DNA of 64,000 nucleotides from Ditylenchus dipsaci (GCA_004194705.1 SADC01000464.1:1-64000); one strand, 5' to 3'; counted from the stretch's first letter, positions 25,401-36,700 are shown. Numbers and translations: made by a program. Notes: generated from the letters alone by a model not told the origin.

Positions 25401-26080
25401 GAAAAATTAGAAATAAATAAATTATTAAAAAAAACAAAAAACCGTAGCCCACTAGCTGCACACCGCCAAATCATGTAGACCAAAATATCTTAATCTTAAA
25501 AATAGACAAAAGGTTTCTCGAACTTGAAGAAGCCTTTGTACAACCGGCAGCAAAATGTTCTGTCACTCTTTCACCAAGAAAAAAGTATTAGCTGACCAAG
25601 TTTCGTAAAATATCGAAATTACCGAAGAAGTTGATCTTTTGACCGCTCTTTTCTGCCTTTCATTGGGTCCTTGGCCGCAAACGTTATGGTTGGAAAATAC
25701 TAAAATGAAATATTTGCAGCTTCCCATATCATAATTTTTTTACATCAGCCAGCAGTGAGACGAAGTTGTATAGGTTTTTGAATGTTTGTCCATCAATTAG
25801 CTCATTGGTCCTGACCACTTCATCTAGCAGTGCGAGTGCATGGCTTTTAGGATGTCCGTCTCCGACACAAAGTACATAGTCTTGCAGCTATAAATATGAG
25901 ATTTATGGCACAACGAATTAGGCAAAAAAGGGAAACCACTACCGGTCAGGATTGGCCTCACAACTGATCACATCCAATTTCTTAGTGGTGGTCACACTGG
26001 AGCAACGGTGACGAATTGGCCAGGTTGCACCTTGTTCAACAGGTCTTGTAATGTGCTTGGTCGGAGTCTGAAAAGGTAGT
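22400..26080 (-). CDS. Quiescin sulfhydryl oxidase (QSOX), partial
   Basis: QSOX is a secretory-pathway FAD enzyme that makes disulfides. The Erv/ALR half is clear on the minus strand. Exon 23531-23690 has CGVSRYTCGLWTSFHTLTV. Exon 22682-22815 has FWVCVDCKNHFMQM with the active CxxC. Exon 22405-22555 has LWRAHNIVNNRLHGDITED, then PQFLKYQFPPLFLCPSCH. Upstream minus-strand exons fit the linker or helix-rich region less certainly: 25950-26080, 25738-25891 (GQTFKNLYNFVSLLAD), 25623-25705 and 24838-24955 (SERAKLLFGHLKQLLEQ). The N-terminal thioredoxin domain with its CxxC is not in the window; the gene is cut off or interrupted by the Tc1-like fragment at 26099. Frameshifts are one-base. Confidence 0.75.
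23105..23310. repeat. Palindrome with TTTAGGGGG ends in a QSOX intron
   Basis: The ends are GACTTTAGGGGGGTAAT and ATACCCAATCCCCCTAAAGTC, with the centre at CATCCTGACTCAGGATG. Upstream, 23022, carries the ACCGTATCTTCTTTAAT motif. Confidence 0.6.
24000..24780. other. Mixed repeat remnants, no gene named
   Basis: Bases 24010-24060 carry GCAAAAATACTTTTT-type words. Bases 24124-24182 carry two CGATTTAACGACA ends resembling pogo TIRs. Bases 24290-24440 have a short reading frame (KTQGKIIPRKGKVKVAER) that could be a decayed pogo-type DNA-binding domain, too weak to claim. Confidence 0.4.
24980..25150. repeat. Palindrome with GTAGGCCAGCGTATGTTAGG
   Basis: The arms hold TTGGCTTAGGCAAG and AGGACGGACT, mirrored at 25085-25140. 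A run of 16 or more C follows. It shares words with 3310-3345, 5150-5200 and 40920. It sits within the partial QSOX gene. Confidence 0.65.
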
Positions 26081-26098
26081 GTAGTGATTCTACGGTCA

Positions 26099-26672
26099 TA
26101 CAGGATAAATCAAAATTACGCTAACATTTTCAAATTTAATATTTCTGTTTTCAAAATTACAATTTTCTGATTCCTTTTTTGTCTGATTCTCTTTTTTGCT
26201 TGTTTTCTCACTTGCGTCCTATTTCTTTATTGGTCCTCGAGTTTGTCCATTGCATTAATTTCTGTCATTCTCTTTTTAATATTTCACGTTTACGCTGGAG
26301 GTCAGTTCATCAATAAATTTCTATCAATTTTGAGGATATTTCTGCAGTCAGAAATAGGAGCTACGCGCCGGTTTCGTCCATCTTCTTTATCGAGGTCGAG
26401 GTCTCGGGTTTGCACCAATCGGGTAGCTCTTCGGAGTGGCTAAGGAAAAAGTCAGCAATGCGGTTTGTCGATTCGAAGAAACTGGCGCTGCCGAAAATCC
26501 GTTACAGATATCGTTTCTGTCTTCGTGTTTGCTGTTTTTGTGGCTTCATGTGAGACATGTGCTTGGGGTGGATAAAGTTTATTGTCACCGTCTTGTAATG
26601 ACTTTATCAGGGGCGTTTCCGGTGCTACCACCTGAATTCGGAAACTGGTCGGAAACTTTTTTTTAATGTTCA
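26099..26672 (+). mobile_element. Tc1/mariner-like remnant with transposase N-terminus
   Basis: TA at 26099 is followed by CAGGATAAATCAAAATTACG, matching the ends of 48284-48878. Inside, VSNAVCRFEETGAAENPL resembles the second helix-turn-helix of Tc1-type transposases and matches the minus-strand reading of the second element. The right end is lost after AATGTT. Confidence 0.65.
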
Positions 26673-27194
26673 AGGGGTGGAACTTTTGCGGCTACCTTTT
26701 GACATCGACTTTTTTACCTTTTCATATTTTTGTTCTCATCTGAGATGTTTTGATACTGTTTTGTAGCTGAGATTTTTTTTATCTATTGAGTGGTCGAAAT
26801 CCCTAATTAGAAATAATTTTTGAGAAAATCATACAAGCTTCACACTAAAAAACCACGTTGAGCCTAAGACTTGGTTTTTAGTGTAAAGTTGGTGTGATTT
26901 TCTTGAAAATTATTCTTAATTACGGTGTTTGACCACACAATCGATAGAGAAAATCTCAGCTACAAAACGCGTGAAACATCGGAGATAAAAAACATAATAT
27001 ATGAAAAAGGGTGGTATCCATCTGCAACAAAAGGATTCTCAAATATTTGGAGATTCGAACATATGGGAGACTCACACAAAGCCTACTCAAACAAAGGGGG
27101 ATTCGCGCAAGTGATACTCACGCAAAATCCGTTCAAGAAAGGATGTTCGAACAATAACCTTTGAGTTATATTCATAAGATATAACCTTCTTTAA

Positions 27195-27418
27195 AGGCAT
27201 TGCCGTTCCGACAACGGTGGTTCCCCGCCAATCGAAAAAAATTCTGATCATGTACTTCTGTACGGATTTTCAACTTGGTTTCTAACACAACTATACCTGA
27301 AATTAAATTCAAGGCCTTTTTGATAGAAATCGAGTGAAAAAATCTGTACAGAAGTTCAATGAATTAGGCGAAAATTTTTGAATGGCGGGGGACAATCCTG
27401 AATGCGTGGCCATCGCCC
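27195..27418. mobile_element. TTAA-family MITE
   Basis: It lies between TTAA (27191-27194) and TTGA (27419-27422), with ends AGGCATTGCCG and GGCCATCGCCC. The palindromic core has CAACTTGGTTTCTAAC. Confidence 0.65.
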
Positions 27419-27422
27419 TTGA

Positions 27423-27647
27423 AGGGGCATGCCCACGTAATGAGAGGTGGTGCCCGGAAATTTAAATGTTTCCAAATCATTGAACTTTTGTACGGGTCTT
27501 TCAACTTGGTTTCTAACAAACAAGACATAGGAATTAATTTTAGGTGTGGTTTTGTTAGAAACCAAGTTGAAAAATTTACAGAAGTTCAATGATAAGGAAA
27601 ACATTTTGAATTCCCGGGCACCACCACTTATTAGCGTGGGCATGCCC
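27423..27647. mobile_element. TTAA-family MITE, head to tail with the previous one
   Basis: The ends are AGGGGCATGCCCACG and CGTGGGCATGCCC. It shares the TTGA junction with 27195-27418, and the core is the same palindrome. Confidence 0.65.
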
Positions 27648-28009
27648 TTTTAGGATTCGCTTACGATGCGACATTCTCCCACCATGTTTATCACTCTTTT
27701 TTACAGATGAGTATATGGCCCGTGCACAAAATCACGAATAAAGGTATCGAGAATCTCCCTCGTTTGAAACTGTTTGAACATCCTTTTTTGAAACAATTTT
27801 GCGTGAATTTCCTTTGTTTGAATATCTTTTTTGAACGGATTCTGCTCGAATCTCCCTTTATCTGAAACGACGATGTTCGAAATATACCGTTGTTTGATAG
27901 ACTTTGTGTGAGTCTCTTATTTGTTCGAATCTCCAATGCTTGAAAATCCTTTTGTTGCAGGTGGATACTCAAAAAAAGGTAAAAAGATCCATGTCAAAAG
28001 GTAGCAGTA

Positions 28010-28740
28010 AAAATCGGCTTATACTGATTTGGCTAACAAAAGCGGTTAAAATTGCATTTAGATCCTTAACCACTTTAGACATCCTTACAAAATTAGGCCA
28101 CCTTAACTTTATTCGATAAAAGATGTATAGTAGTAACAGAAATTTTGCCTACTTGCATTTGACCCTCCTTTTAAAAAATGTATTTCTTATACCATGCTTA
28201 CGGATTTCTACTGGTCTATACTACTAGCCCCTTTGAAATAATGTTTTCAAGTGTCTAGACACATTTCAAGTAATATCTTTGTCATAAAGAGACTTAAAAA
28301 AATCAAAAGGGACCAAAGGGCTGTATGGGAGGGTAGACAAAACAGGAGCCACTTTGAATACGGGCCACTATAGAAAATGAAGATCTTACATAGTTTGAGT
28401 ACTGGGCCTACCGGCATAAAGTACTCTGGTATGCATGCTTTTCATGATCCAGAGCCACTTTCGAGGGATTTGTGTCTAAGGTATGGGGTGTGCGCATCTT
28501 AACGTCCAAGCCCCTGCGCCCCTAATTTAGACTGATTCTGAGATTACTTTGATCACAAATGCGTATAGAGTCTATTTTGCCGGCCGAGTTGAAAAACATG
28601 GTAAAACAGTCAAAAACTTGGTTTTAGTGGTTGGAGACTGGTTCTTTTTATTATTTTTTCCCTTTCCATTACAGCCCGAAGTTTCAAGGAAATTGCTTTT
28701 TGCAGTTATTTATAGCGAAAATTACTTTTAAATTGTTTTC
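28010..28740. repeat. Spacer with a CTACCGGCATAAA-family repeat
   Basis: Bases 28396-28600 match 21900-22110 over CTCTGGTATGCATGCTTTT. The rest shows no gene or boundary. Confidence 0.45.
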
Positions 28741-29044
28741 GACTACTTCAAAGAAGTCGATTTTTTGGATGCCTAAAGTATTTTTTGGATGCTAAACTTT
28801 TATGGATGCTTAACAGTATTTTGGATGCCTAACTTTTTAAGAGCCTAAGATGGTAAGGATGCTACTGGCAATTGAGCCGAAAAGCTAAAATATGCCACGA
28901 AAAAGATGAAATTGCCACGAAAAAGATGAAATGTGCCACGAAAAAAAAATTTATGCCGCGAAAATATTCCTTGTCGTTTTTTAAGTCAAAATTTTGCGGG
29001 AATTCAAATTTTATGACTATATGATTTGGACTGTTCAGAATCCA

Positions 29045-29385
29045 ATATAAGACACTGGAAATTAGTTTTTGGGGTTTACTGAAGGGGAGTAAACTTTTGC
29101 GTAAATTTGATCGAGCGGATCGAATTCCAGTCAGATGGCCAAATCGCTCAGAATTTCACCTTAACCATTCTCAACCATCTTAATAACCCTAAGCACTGAT
29201 TTGGGTAGTTAGAACATGTTTGGTGCAGTTTCGTATGGTTTAGGTGGGTAAGTTTGTTGAGATCGGTTAAGGTGAAATCTTAGCGATTACGGCTATCTGA
29301 CCGGAATTCTGATCGCTCGATCGAATTTTGCAAAGTTTACTACCCTTCAGTAAACCTAAAAACCAATTTTCAGTGGCTTCTGATC
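29045..29385. repeat. Palindromic MITE, GGTTTACTGAAGGGGAG type
   Basis: The outer arms are GGGGTTTACTGAAGGGGAG and its complement near 29335-29355, with inner GATCGAGCGGATC and TTCACCTTAACC parts. The same element is at 57640-57965, so this is a real family. Confidence 0.75.
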
Positions 29386-29483
29386 ACTTCAGCGTTGGGT
29401 TTGAACTATCCGAGTCATATATGTCTACAAAATTGAATTCCCGCAAAATTTGGACTTTTAAAACGACATATAATCTTTTCGTT

Positions 29484-30425
29484 AGAGACGAAGACAGAGA
29501 TCCTGTCCTGGTCGTCGGGTTCGAAAATTATCAATGAACAAAATCTGGTCCTGGTCAAATTAAAAAAATCTTGGTCGGTGTTCTGGTATTTTTGGCCAAT
29601 CCTGGTCGTCGAATTTGGTAAATATAAATGGTAGTTTTTCGAACGCATCTTAACGAATTTTGATCGAAATGACTTTGCATTTTCATTCAGGTATTTTCAT
29701 TCATGTGGAATACAATTTTATTTTAAAGTATGGGATTCTGGCAATTTCTCGACATCATATTTCTCATTTATTTCAGTAAACATTGCCATTTTGTTCATGA
29801 CTTTTGTTTTCAGATGAGCATTGTCTGGAGCATCGGTCTTTTCGACATTTGTCCGTACAAAGCGAAATGTGGAAGTGTGCAACAAACCAATTTAAGATGG
29901 CAAACTTTTCGACCAAAAGGCCTCTTCCTTACGCTAAAACAAAGGAGGAATTACGCTGCCAAGCTCAAGGAACTCAAAGAAAAGGATGCATCGCAAGAAG
30001 GCTTATCGAAAGTTGTCAAGGTTTTGCAAAGGTAGACTCAAGACTTTTGTATTCTATATGCGAGAATCTATTGGTGGTCTTCCGTTTTAGAAGAGGTTTC
30101 ATCGTTGGAAAGAAGGTGGATTACATCTTATCGCGTGCCTAATCTGCCCTTCGTCGATCGTCGCCCAGCCTTCATTTAAGCCGCTATTGAGAAAGAAACC
30201 GAGAAAGCTTGAATGGGTGGCGTTGCAAGGTTTTCAAAAGTTAAAAATTTTTTTGAATTCAATAAATTTTGCTGGCAGTTTAAACCGTATTTCTGGAATT
30301 TAACGTAAACGCTGGTTTTTGGACCAGGATCCTGGTTTTTTATTTAATCCTGGTCCTGATCGTGGCTTGGACAGACCAAAAAATCCTGTCCTGAAATCCG
30401 TCCTGGTCCCGTTTCTTCATCTCTA
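29484..30425. mobile_element. hAT-type element enclosing a coding-like segment
   Basis: The perfect 8-bp target duplication CTTTTCGT lies at 29476-29483 and 30426-30433. The ends are TAGAGACGAAGACAG and the complement of CTGTTTCTTCATCTCTA-type sequence. Subterminal arms iterate CCTGGTC words (29500-29620 and 30316-30410). There is no transposase; the middle holds the coding-like segment 29730-30290. A relative with the same end type is 51850-53277. Confidence 0.85.
29730..30290 (+). CDS. Unrecognised coding-like segment inside a hAT element
   Basis: Overlapping frames change by one base: a Lys/Glu-rich helix QRRNYAAKLKELKEKDAS, then in another frame RLKTFVFYMRESIGGLPF and SSLERRWITSYRVPNLPFV. 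Open content and codon texture differ from the surrounding AT-rich repeats. I do not recognise a family. Its position between hAT ends with a perfect target duplication suggests captured host sequence. Start and stop cannot be fixed. Confidence 0.35.
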
Positions 30426-30965
30426 CTTTTCGTGGCATATATAACTATTCATGGCAAAATAATCTTTTTCGTGGACATTTCTCTTTTTCGTGGGCATGTC
30501 GTTTTCGTGGCAGAAATAATCTTTTTCGTGGCAATTTTCAGCTTTTTTGTGAGCCCAAATCATATTATGCCTAAAAATCCACCCTTTAAAGACCATGGAT
30601 TTGAACGCAGCGACATTTCCAAATTTAATTGCGGGGGAACACTTTTTATCATCGAGACCAATTAAATTGAATGTGAATTATTTTTTTTTGCATTTGAAAA
30701 TTTAAATTTTATCTGTTTAGTCCAGTTTAAATTATAATCTCATAGAAGTAGTTATGGTGCAGTGAAAGTAGCCTAAGTCGTTCCGATCTGGATGTGAGAA
30801 CGTTGGGTCGACTAGTGAATGTTTCTATATTTGATAAAATTTTAAAGCTCAAATTGTTTTACCCCTCAAATCATTCATTTATCTCCCCAAATCGTAAAAT
30901 GAGTATTTTCGGTGTTCTTTATGTCGTAAAATTTTTTTCTTTTGATCATCATGTAGCCCTGAATC

Positions 30966-33900
30966 CAGTGTTTCCAAATGAAATGAAAAACGATTGAAAA
31001 ATGAAATTTCAGTGAAAATTTGAATGAAAATGAAAATGAATTTTTCATTTATTCATTGAATGAAAATTTTCATTTTCATTTTGAAAGAGGAAAATGAAAA
31101 TGAAAATTTTATTTTCATCAAATGAAAAAGGATAATTTTCAGTGAAAAATGTTATTTTCATTGAAATTTGTCCTTCTGTCACGTTGATATTTATGTGGTT
31201 TTTGTAAGTTGTTTTCAACTTCTTTTGACCATTCCTGTTTCAGTTAGTATCAAGATGTCACAGACAACTGAAAACAGTTCTTCAACGCTGATTCATCGAC
31301 CGACCGTGAAAAGAAAGCGTATGAATCCGATTTGAGCAGGTTCGAAGAACTATCGAAGAATGATGTCTTATACCTTCGGTGTATAACTTGCAAAAAAGGT
31401 ACACTCTTCATGCCTTGTCTGACAACATTTTTTATCAGGAATCAAGCTTGAGAGTGCTACGGCTACGACTCTGAAATATCATTGAAACGAAGCACCCAGA
31501 CGATGAATTACCAGTAGATTTGATGTGACGTTTCCAAGTCGTCTTATTCTAAGCAGGTCTCTTTTTGTCATACTTATATGCCTTCGAAACTTTTGCTCTT
31601 TAGAACTGAAAGAATTAATCATGCTTTTCAAGTGTGCTGGCTATTCGTCAATGTCAATAAATTGTATACTGCACCCTGCAATGAGAGATTTCGTTAACCT
31701 CATGTAGAGATTTCAGTTTTCTCATTTTTTCTTAGTCATGCAATTGTTAAAACAAAGATGCTACTTTTAGCTGCCCAAAGCCATAGTACATTGAAAAGCA
31801 GGCTGATGAATCGATTAGACGCGACTAAAAAGCTGATGAAGCTCCGATTCAGTGGATTGATAAGCCGGCCGTCGATTACGCAGACATATGGACCGATGCT
31901 TCGATGAGGAATGCTTACTTGGTCTGCTTCTATTTCCTTTTACGAATATAACTCTAAAGTTCAAGGTGTGATATTGCATTACGTTAGGACTTCCAAATTA
32001 CAAAAGGCGTTCTTGGGACTGGTCAACCTTCAAGGTTTTTCGCACACAAGTGACTTGGTTCTGGCAAAGGTAAGGAGCTACTGCATAATTATGGACTAGA
32101 CCTTTCACAAGTCTTCAAAGTGGTCACGACAATGGCAGCAACATGGTCGTGCATTCACCGATGTTTGGAATTAAGTTACCTATTGTGGTGAAAATGCTGT
32201 AAGTGCTTTGAAAATTGGATGTTTTAGTGCCTAACGAGTTGAAGACCTTTGGAGACGAGAGTGACGACGATGACTATTGCTATGGGTTTGCAATTTCAAA
32301 GCTCCAGATGAAAGCATTCTTTTGTACGTCTGCCTATCTATTTTCTTTTTTTCATAATTATTTTGAAGGTCCACTTTTCCGCAGAGGATTGCATGTTACG
32401 CACATTCACTGCAGCTTGTGCTTTTGGATCTGTTCAAGGAATCAATATTCGGCACTGAAGACTTCAAACCATGTGCAAGGTCATGAGAAAATTCAAGCAC
32501 TCGCAAGAGGCAAAAGAAGTAGGTGTTCATATTCCTGCATTTTTAACAATATTTCAGGAATTGTCTGCTGTTTTAAAGAAGTCGCTCCTTTTTCCGTCTT
32601 TTTACTCGTTGGGCTCTGTCGTTAGTGTGATTCAGGATTCCTCAAATTGAAAGAGTTCATGCGGCAATTGCTGGAGAAAGGGATGGGCACTCCCAACAGA
32701 AGAACAGATAGAGGTTTGCTTTGTGTCGTCCAAAGTTGCGGCTTACACATTTTTCAGTACCTAAATATATTGCCAAGCTATGCAGCTCTTTTCCAGAATG
32801 TGTGAGACGAATACAGAGAGAAATTTGTAACTATATCGCGTTGTCTTATTATACACGTGCTCTGAAACTTTCGCTGGATGAATCAACGGTATTTTTTTAA
32901 TAAAAATTCTACATTCATACACTTTTTCAGAGAACTTTGCCGTTGATTTCTATGAGATGATCAAAAAGATGCAGAGAAATTTGAATGAGCGCTTCACGAA
33001 CATGCTGAACTTCAACCGAGTTAACTTCGATCCGACGTTTTTGCTGGCTTGCGCAATGGATCCGCGAACTCTTCATCTCTGCAAGAAAATGATTTAGAAA
33101 AAGCAGCCGAATGGATCAGACAACTGGTATCCTCTCTGTTATTTTACTGGATTTCCGATTTGTATTTTTAGCTTCCGTCTGATCAACAACAACTACACGC
33201 AAAGAGCATGCCAGGAACCAGTGCTTTGTTGAATGATACGCTTGACAAGTTCATCTCCCAGCTGAATTCTGAAGCGCAGGGTAACAGGAGACGCACAGAG
33301 GGAAGAAGCAGTCGTACTAAATCTTGGATTCTTAAGTCCTTCACATTGTACAAGGAGCAGGAAGCAGTGGTGGCGATGCTCTCGATCCGATCAGGTATTG
33401 TGTAATTGTCTGTCCTCGGTAAGTACATATAATATCCTGACATAGCTAAAAAAGAAGTTTTCACATTCAGGAATGGCATTCTCTAGCGGTGTTAGCTCTT
33501 GAAGTACTCACGTTCCGCAACTAGCGCTCCCATTGAAAGAGTATTCTCACAGGCTGGTTTGGCTTCTAGTGGAAACAGAAATCGGACAAATTTGATTTGC
33601 TTAATGCTCAACTTGTAGTGTATTGTAATGGTAGTGTGTGTTGAATTTGTTACTTGATTTTGCCGAAGTAAAATGTTATAGATGATTTCAATGAAAATGT
33701 AAGAATTAAGGAGTTCGATTGAAATATGCGTCTTTGCGCAAGGGCGGTCCAACGAAATTGTGTCCGTGTCCGGTGTGAAATATTGTCATGAGTGATTATC
33801 TCATCTAGGTTCGCCTTTTTAAGTTAACAATTAACTGTCAGTGAAAAGGCCTTATAAAGCGCGTGTATTAGCATAGATCCCATACATCTTGTTAACAAGA

Positions 33901-34218
33901 TTGTTAACAATTTGTAAACAAAATTCTAGCTTAACAGTGTCGAGATGTTATCTGGTACCAAGGTACTATCCGCAACTTAGAATTAAGAATGGAAACAGGA
34001 AACGGAAATGATAGATTGATGAAATGAAAATGAAAATTTTCACTGAAAATTTCATTTTTCACTGAATTCTCATTTTTCATTTGATGAAAATGAAATTTTC
34101 ATTTTCATTTTCTCATGGAAAATGAAAATGAAAATTTTCATTCGATTTTCATTTTCATTCTCATTTTCATTTTAAAAATTTTCATTTTTCATTTTCATTT
34201 TTCATTTTGGAAACACTG
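30966..34218 (+). mobile_element. hAT transposon with transposase
   Basis: The terminal inverted repeats are CAGTGTTTCCAAA and TTTTGGAAACACTG, of the hAT type. Inside each end lies a long array of GAAAATGAAAATTTTC words (30985-31165 and 34020-34205). No 8-bp target duplication is visible at the present ends, so they may be eroded. Length 3.25 kb. Confidence 0.8.
31255..33617 (+). CDS. hAT transposase, intron-containing, frameshifted
   Basis: DDE transposase of the hAT superfamily, acting on the flanking inverted repeats. After an ATG at 31255 comes a BED-like zinc finger (LRCITCKK, then an LKYH-type second half after a short intron). Next are WTDASMRNAYL, VLGLVNLQG, QVFKVVT and a region matching the VTDN.SNMV block near 32130, then FDPTFLLACAMDPRTLHL. 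The C-terminal dimerisation region (hATC) is near 33530: APIERVFSQAGLASSGNRNR. Several short introns and many frame changes are needed, with in-frame stops (for example at 31335). It may be decayed, sequencing error, or both. Confidence 0.8.
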
Positions 34219-34481
34219 CTCAGTTGGAACATAACTTCAGTCTATAAAATCAGGAACATACATCACGTCCGTTCAAAATTCAAATTCTAGTTCACTTTAA
34301 AATAAACAAAACACCAAGATATTTAAAAATATTTCTTACATTTTCTAAATTTCTCAGTGATTTTGACTACGATAGACAAATTTTGACTGAAAATTTTGTT
34401 TTTTTAGCGAGAATTAGAGAAAAAAGCAAATTTATTCGTAACATGTAACAACAGAGAAGAGGAGCACTTAGAAGGCAGAAT

Positions 34482-34841
34482 TTAGTCAAATAGATAAATC
34501 CGATATCTCTTCCTCACTTGTTTCTTGGGCGCTTGTTTCTTCTTCTCTTCCTTGGCAGGAGCGGCAGCGACTTCAGCTTGGAACCATCACCGACGAAAGC
34601 AGCACTACGCGCAGTTGCAACACCATATCCAATGTTAGAGATCAAATCCTAAAAATTTGGAACATAATTTAACTGCAAAGATATTGGAGAGCCACCTTGA
34701 CATCAACTCCATTGAGGTTTTTGCACATAGACCAACCAAACGGCTCGACAGTGACATCAGCAGCCGTGAATCATCTCAATCTTGCCTCGGTAATGCGAAT
34801 TCATCTTGAAGATCGAGAGCTGCAGTCGTCCTATTCCACAG
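34482..34841 (-). CDS. rplp1: 60S acidic ribosomal protein P1, partial
   Basis: Stalk protein P1 recruits elongation factors to the ribosome. Two exons on the minus strand are clear. Exon 34696-34841 gives AALDLQDEFAL, then with one-base shifts TVEPFGWSMCKNLNGVDVK. Exon 34482-34648 gives ISNIGYGVAT, KAEVAAAPAKEEKKKQAPKK and a C-terminus ending in LFD, as in the family's GFGLFD tail. The acidic run before the tail is degraded or frameshifted. The first exon was not found. It may be a gene with sequence errors, or a copy carried by the surrounding inverted-end element. Confidence 0.7.
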
Positions 34842-35099
34842 CTAAAAGATGGTTATCTTCATAGTAATGACAACTTTATTACAAACCTTCTCTGCAATAT
34901 TACATTTCCAGTGAGTGAAGGAGCACAGTTTTGGATGATTTAGTCAGTTTGTTGTTCTTGAAGGCCACATATAGAAGCATCCTTGAGGCGACAGAAATTC
35001 AGCAGCTTTCAGTAGTAGTTATCGATCACTTGCCGTACATCTTCCCACCGGCAAAACAGAAGTCCTAAACTGTTTTTCAAAGCCAAAGTCGAGCACAAA

Positions 35100-35245
35100 T
35101 TAGAGCAAACCGACCAAGCAAAGCAGCGGAGAGACATTTTGCAGCGAATTCAGGCTTGGTAGCATCACCGGCAAAAGCAGCAGTGGGCGCAGTTCCAATA
35201 CCAGATCCAACTAACCTGAAAGCAGAGCTTTGCTGTTTAAAGAAT
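35100..35245 (-). pseudogene. Second, diverged P1-like exon
   Basis: The minus strand reads LVGSGIGTAPTAAFAGDATK, parallel to the ISNIGYGVATARSAAFVGDG of the copy 500 bases away. No usable stalk tail follows, so it is a fragment of a local duplication. Confidence 0.5.
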
Positions 35246-36442
35246 CGCTGAATTTACGGAGAGGTCACCTGCTCTTCAAAAAAGGAGTTACATCAGCGCG
35301 GATGCTAGCAGATGCTAGTTAAAGTGATTTTTCTTGCATCCTTGTTTTGTAACTCGGTTAGCTCTAACGCAGCTTCTGTTGCAATTGCGGTCTTCGGTTC
35401 AGGCTGCGATTGAACGAGTTTCGGAGAGAGACACTTCATTTGGCTTAACGCACATTCTTCTGGTGGAGACCATCTTCAGCTCTAAAAAAACACTGAATTT
35501 ATTTTTGTATGAGACACGCCAATTTTGTATTTTTGGGGCTTTTTTATGCACCAAAAGAAGCCTACAATCTCTTCTACCCGAAAATCCAGACCGATTTTTG
35601 TAAACCAGAATTTTTAAACTAGAGGCTATTTGAAGCAAACAAGTGGCATTTTTCCGAGTAAAAATAGGGTGTTTTGTGTTTTTCATCTAACTTTTGCACA
35701 AAACACCCTGAATTTGCATTTTTCGCATGCTTCCTTGGTACCAAATGTAGGAAATTTTGTTCTCTACAAGGCCTCTGTCTTTTTTTTACCTTATTTGACA
35801 ATAAACACCGGAAAAATTCAAGTCATATCAAACAAACGTGAATAAATATATGAAATTTTTCACTGAATCTCTTATGCTTTTTTTTTCATGTTTCATGGAC
35901 AAATGATAGCTCATTCGAAAGCCCTGACAATGGCAACACTCTGAGCATAAATGTTCAGAACGTGAAATAAATCAGTCAGGTTTGAACAGGAATTTGAAGA
36001 TACACTAGTGATCAATTTCCAAAATTTTGAATTTCGCGCCTTTTTTCTCTAGTGTACTAAAATGGGAGTTTTGAACGGACGTGACATGGAAAGAAAAACA
36101 GGAATTCACTCACTGTGTGAAAGAACTTCCTGTGTTTGGCAAATAATTGGGTTCCATATGCTTTTTATTACCCTCATCCACCAGCAAATTTATGTCATCC
36201 ACCAGCCTTTTTGGTCAACTATGAATAGTGTTTAGACGTCTTCTGAGTATTTTTATACGCTAAAACCAAAAAAAAACGTAGTTTCAAATAATTTCCGCAC
36301 TAAAAATGGGTTTTCAAAAAAAAAATTTGTTTACGATAAGTTGACCAATTGCCTTGGTCCCCCAAGCTAAATACACCAAAAAGGGTATTTGGATACCCAT
36401 AAAAATATCGAAAGATGGGATTTGAACATAGTTTTGTTAGCT

Positions 36443-36700
36443 GAGGCCTACCGCATAAAGAAACTCTGGTATGCATATTTTTTTCATGCATCCAGAGTCA
36501 CTTACGAGTGATTTTGTCTAAGGTATGTGGGTGTGCGCATCTCAACCCCAAGCAACCAAGCCCCTGCGCCCCCTTCGGGGGCGCAGGGGGCTTGATTGGT
36601 TAGAGATGCGCGCACTCACTTACCTTAAACATAATTCCGAGCAAGACTCTATCAAAAATAAATATAGAGACCTTTTTGCCAAGCTCCATTGACCAAACGC
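36443..36700. repeat. CTACCGCATAAA-family repeat with GC hairpin
   Basis: This is the same family as 21900, 28396 and 52803. At 36553-36601 a near-perfect hairpin has the stem AAGCCCCTGCGCCCCC and the loop TTCG. Confidence 0.7.

Larger units (their letters stand above)
26685..28005. repeat. Nested palindromes with GATTCGAACA words
   Basis: Outer arms are TACCTTTTGACATCGACT at 26692 and its counterpart near 27975. A second palindrome is at 26740-26990 (centre CACGTTGAGCC). Arms of iterated GATTCTCAAA/GATTCGAACA words lie at 27035-27160 and 27740-27960. Two TTAA-family MITEs sit between them. Confidence 0.65.
28745..30560. repeat. Foldback arms of GGATGC and GCCACGAAAAAG words
   Basis: Bases 28768-28860 iterate TTTTTGGATGCCTAA, and 28889-28972 iterate GCCACGAAAAAGATGAAAT. 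The latter is mirrored at 30429-30560 as TCTTTTTCGTGGCA words. Between the arms lie a palindrome (29045-29385) and the hAT-type insertion 29484-30425. Confidence 0.65.
34262..36087. mobile_element. Inverted-end element carrying ribosomal P1 copies
   Basis: The ends share TCACGTCCGTTCAAAA in inverted orientation (34265-34285 and 36065-36087). Between them are the P1 gene-like exons, a second P1-like stretch and an unrelated inverted repeat around 35680 (AGGGTGTTTTGTG). No target duplication is clear, so transposon status is tentative. Confidence 0.45.

Noticed and set aside
31255..33617. A domesticated host BED/hAT gene
   Set aside because: Intact-looking transposon ends and word arrays flank it and the frame is broken; nothing shows domestication.
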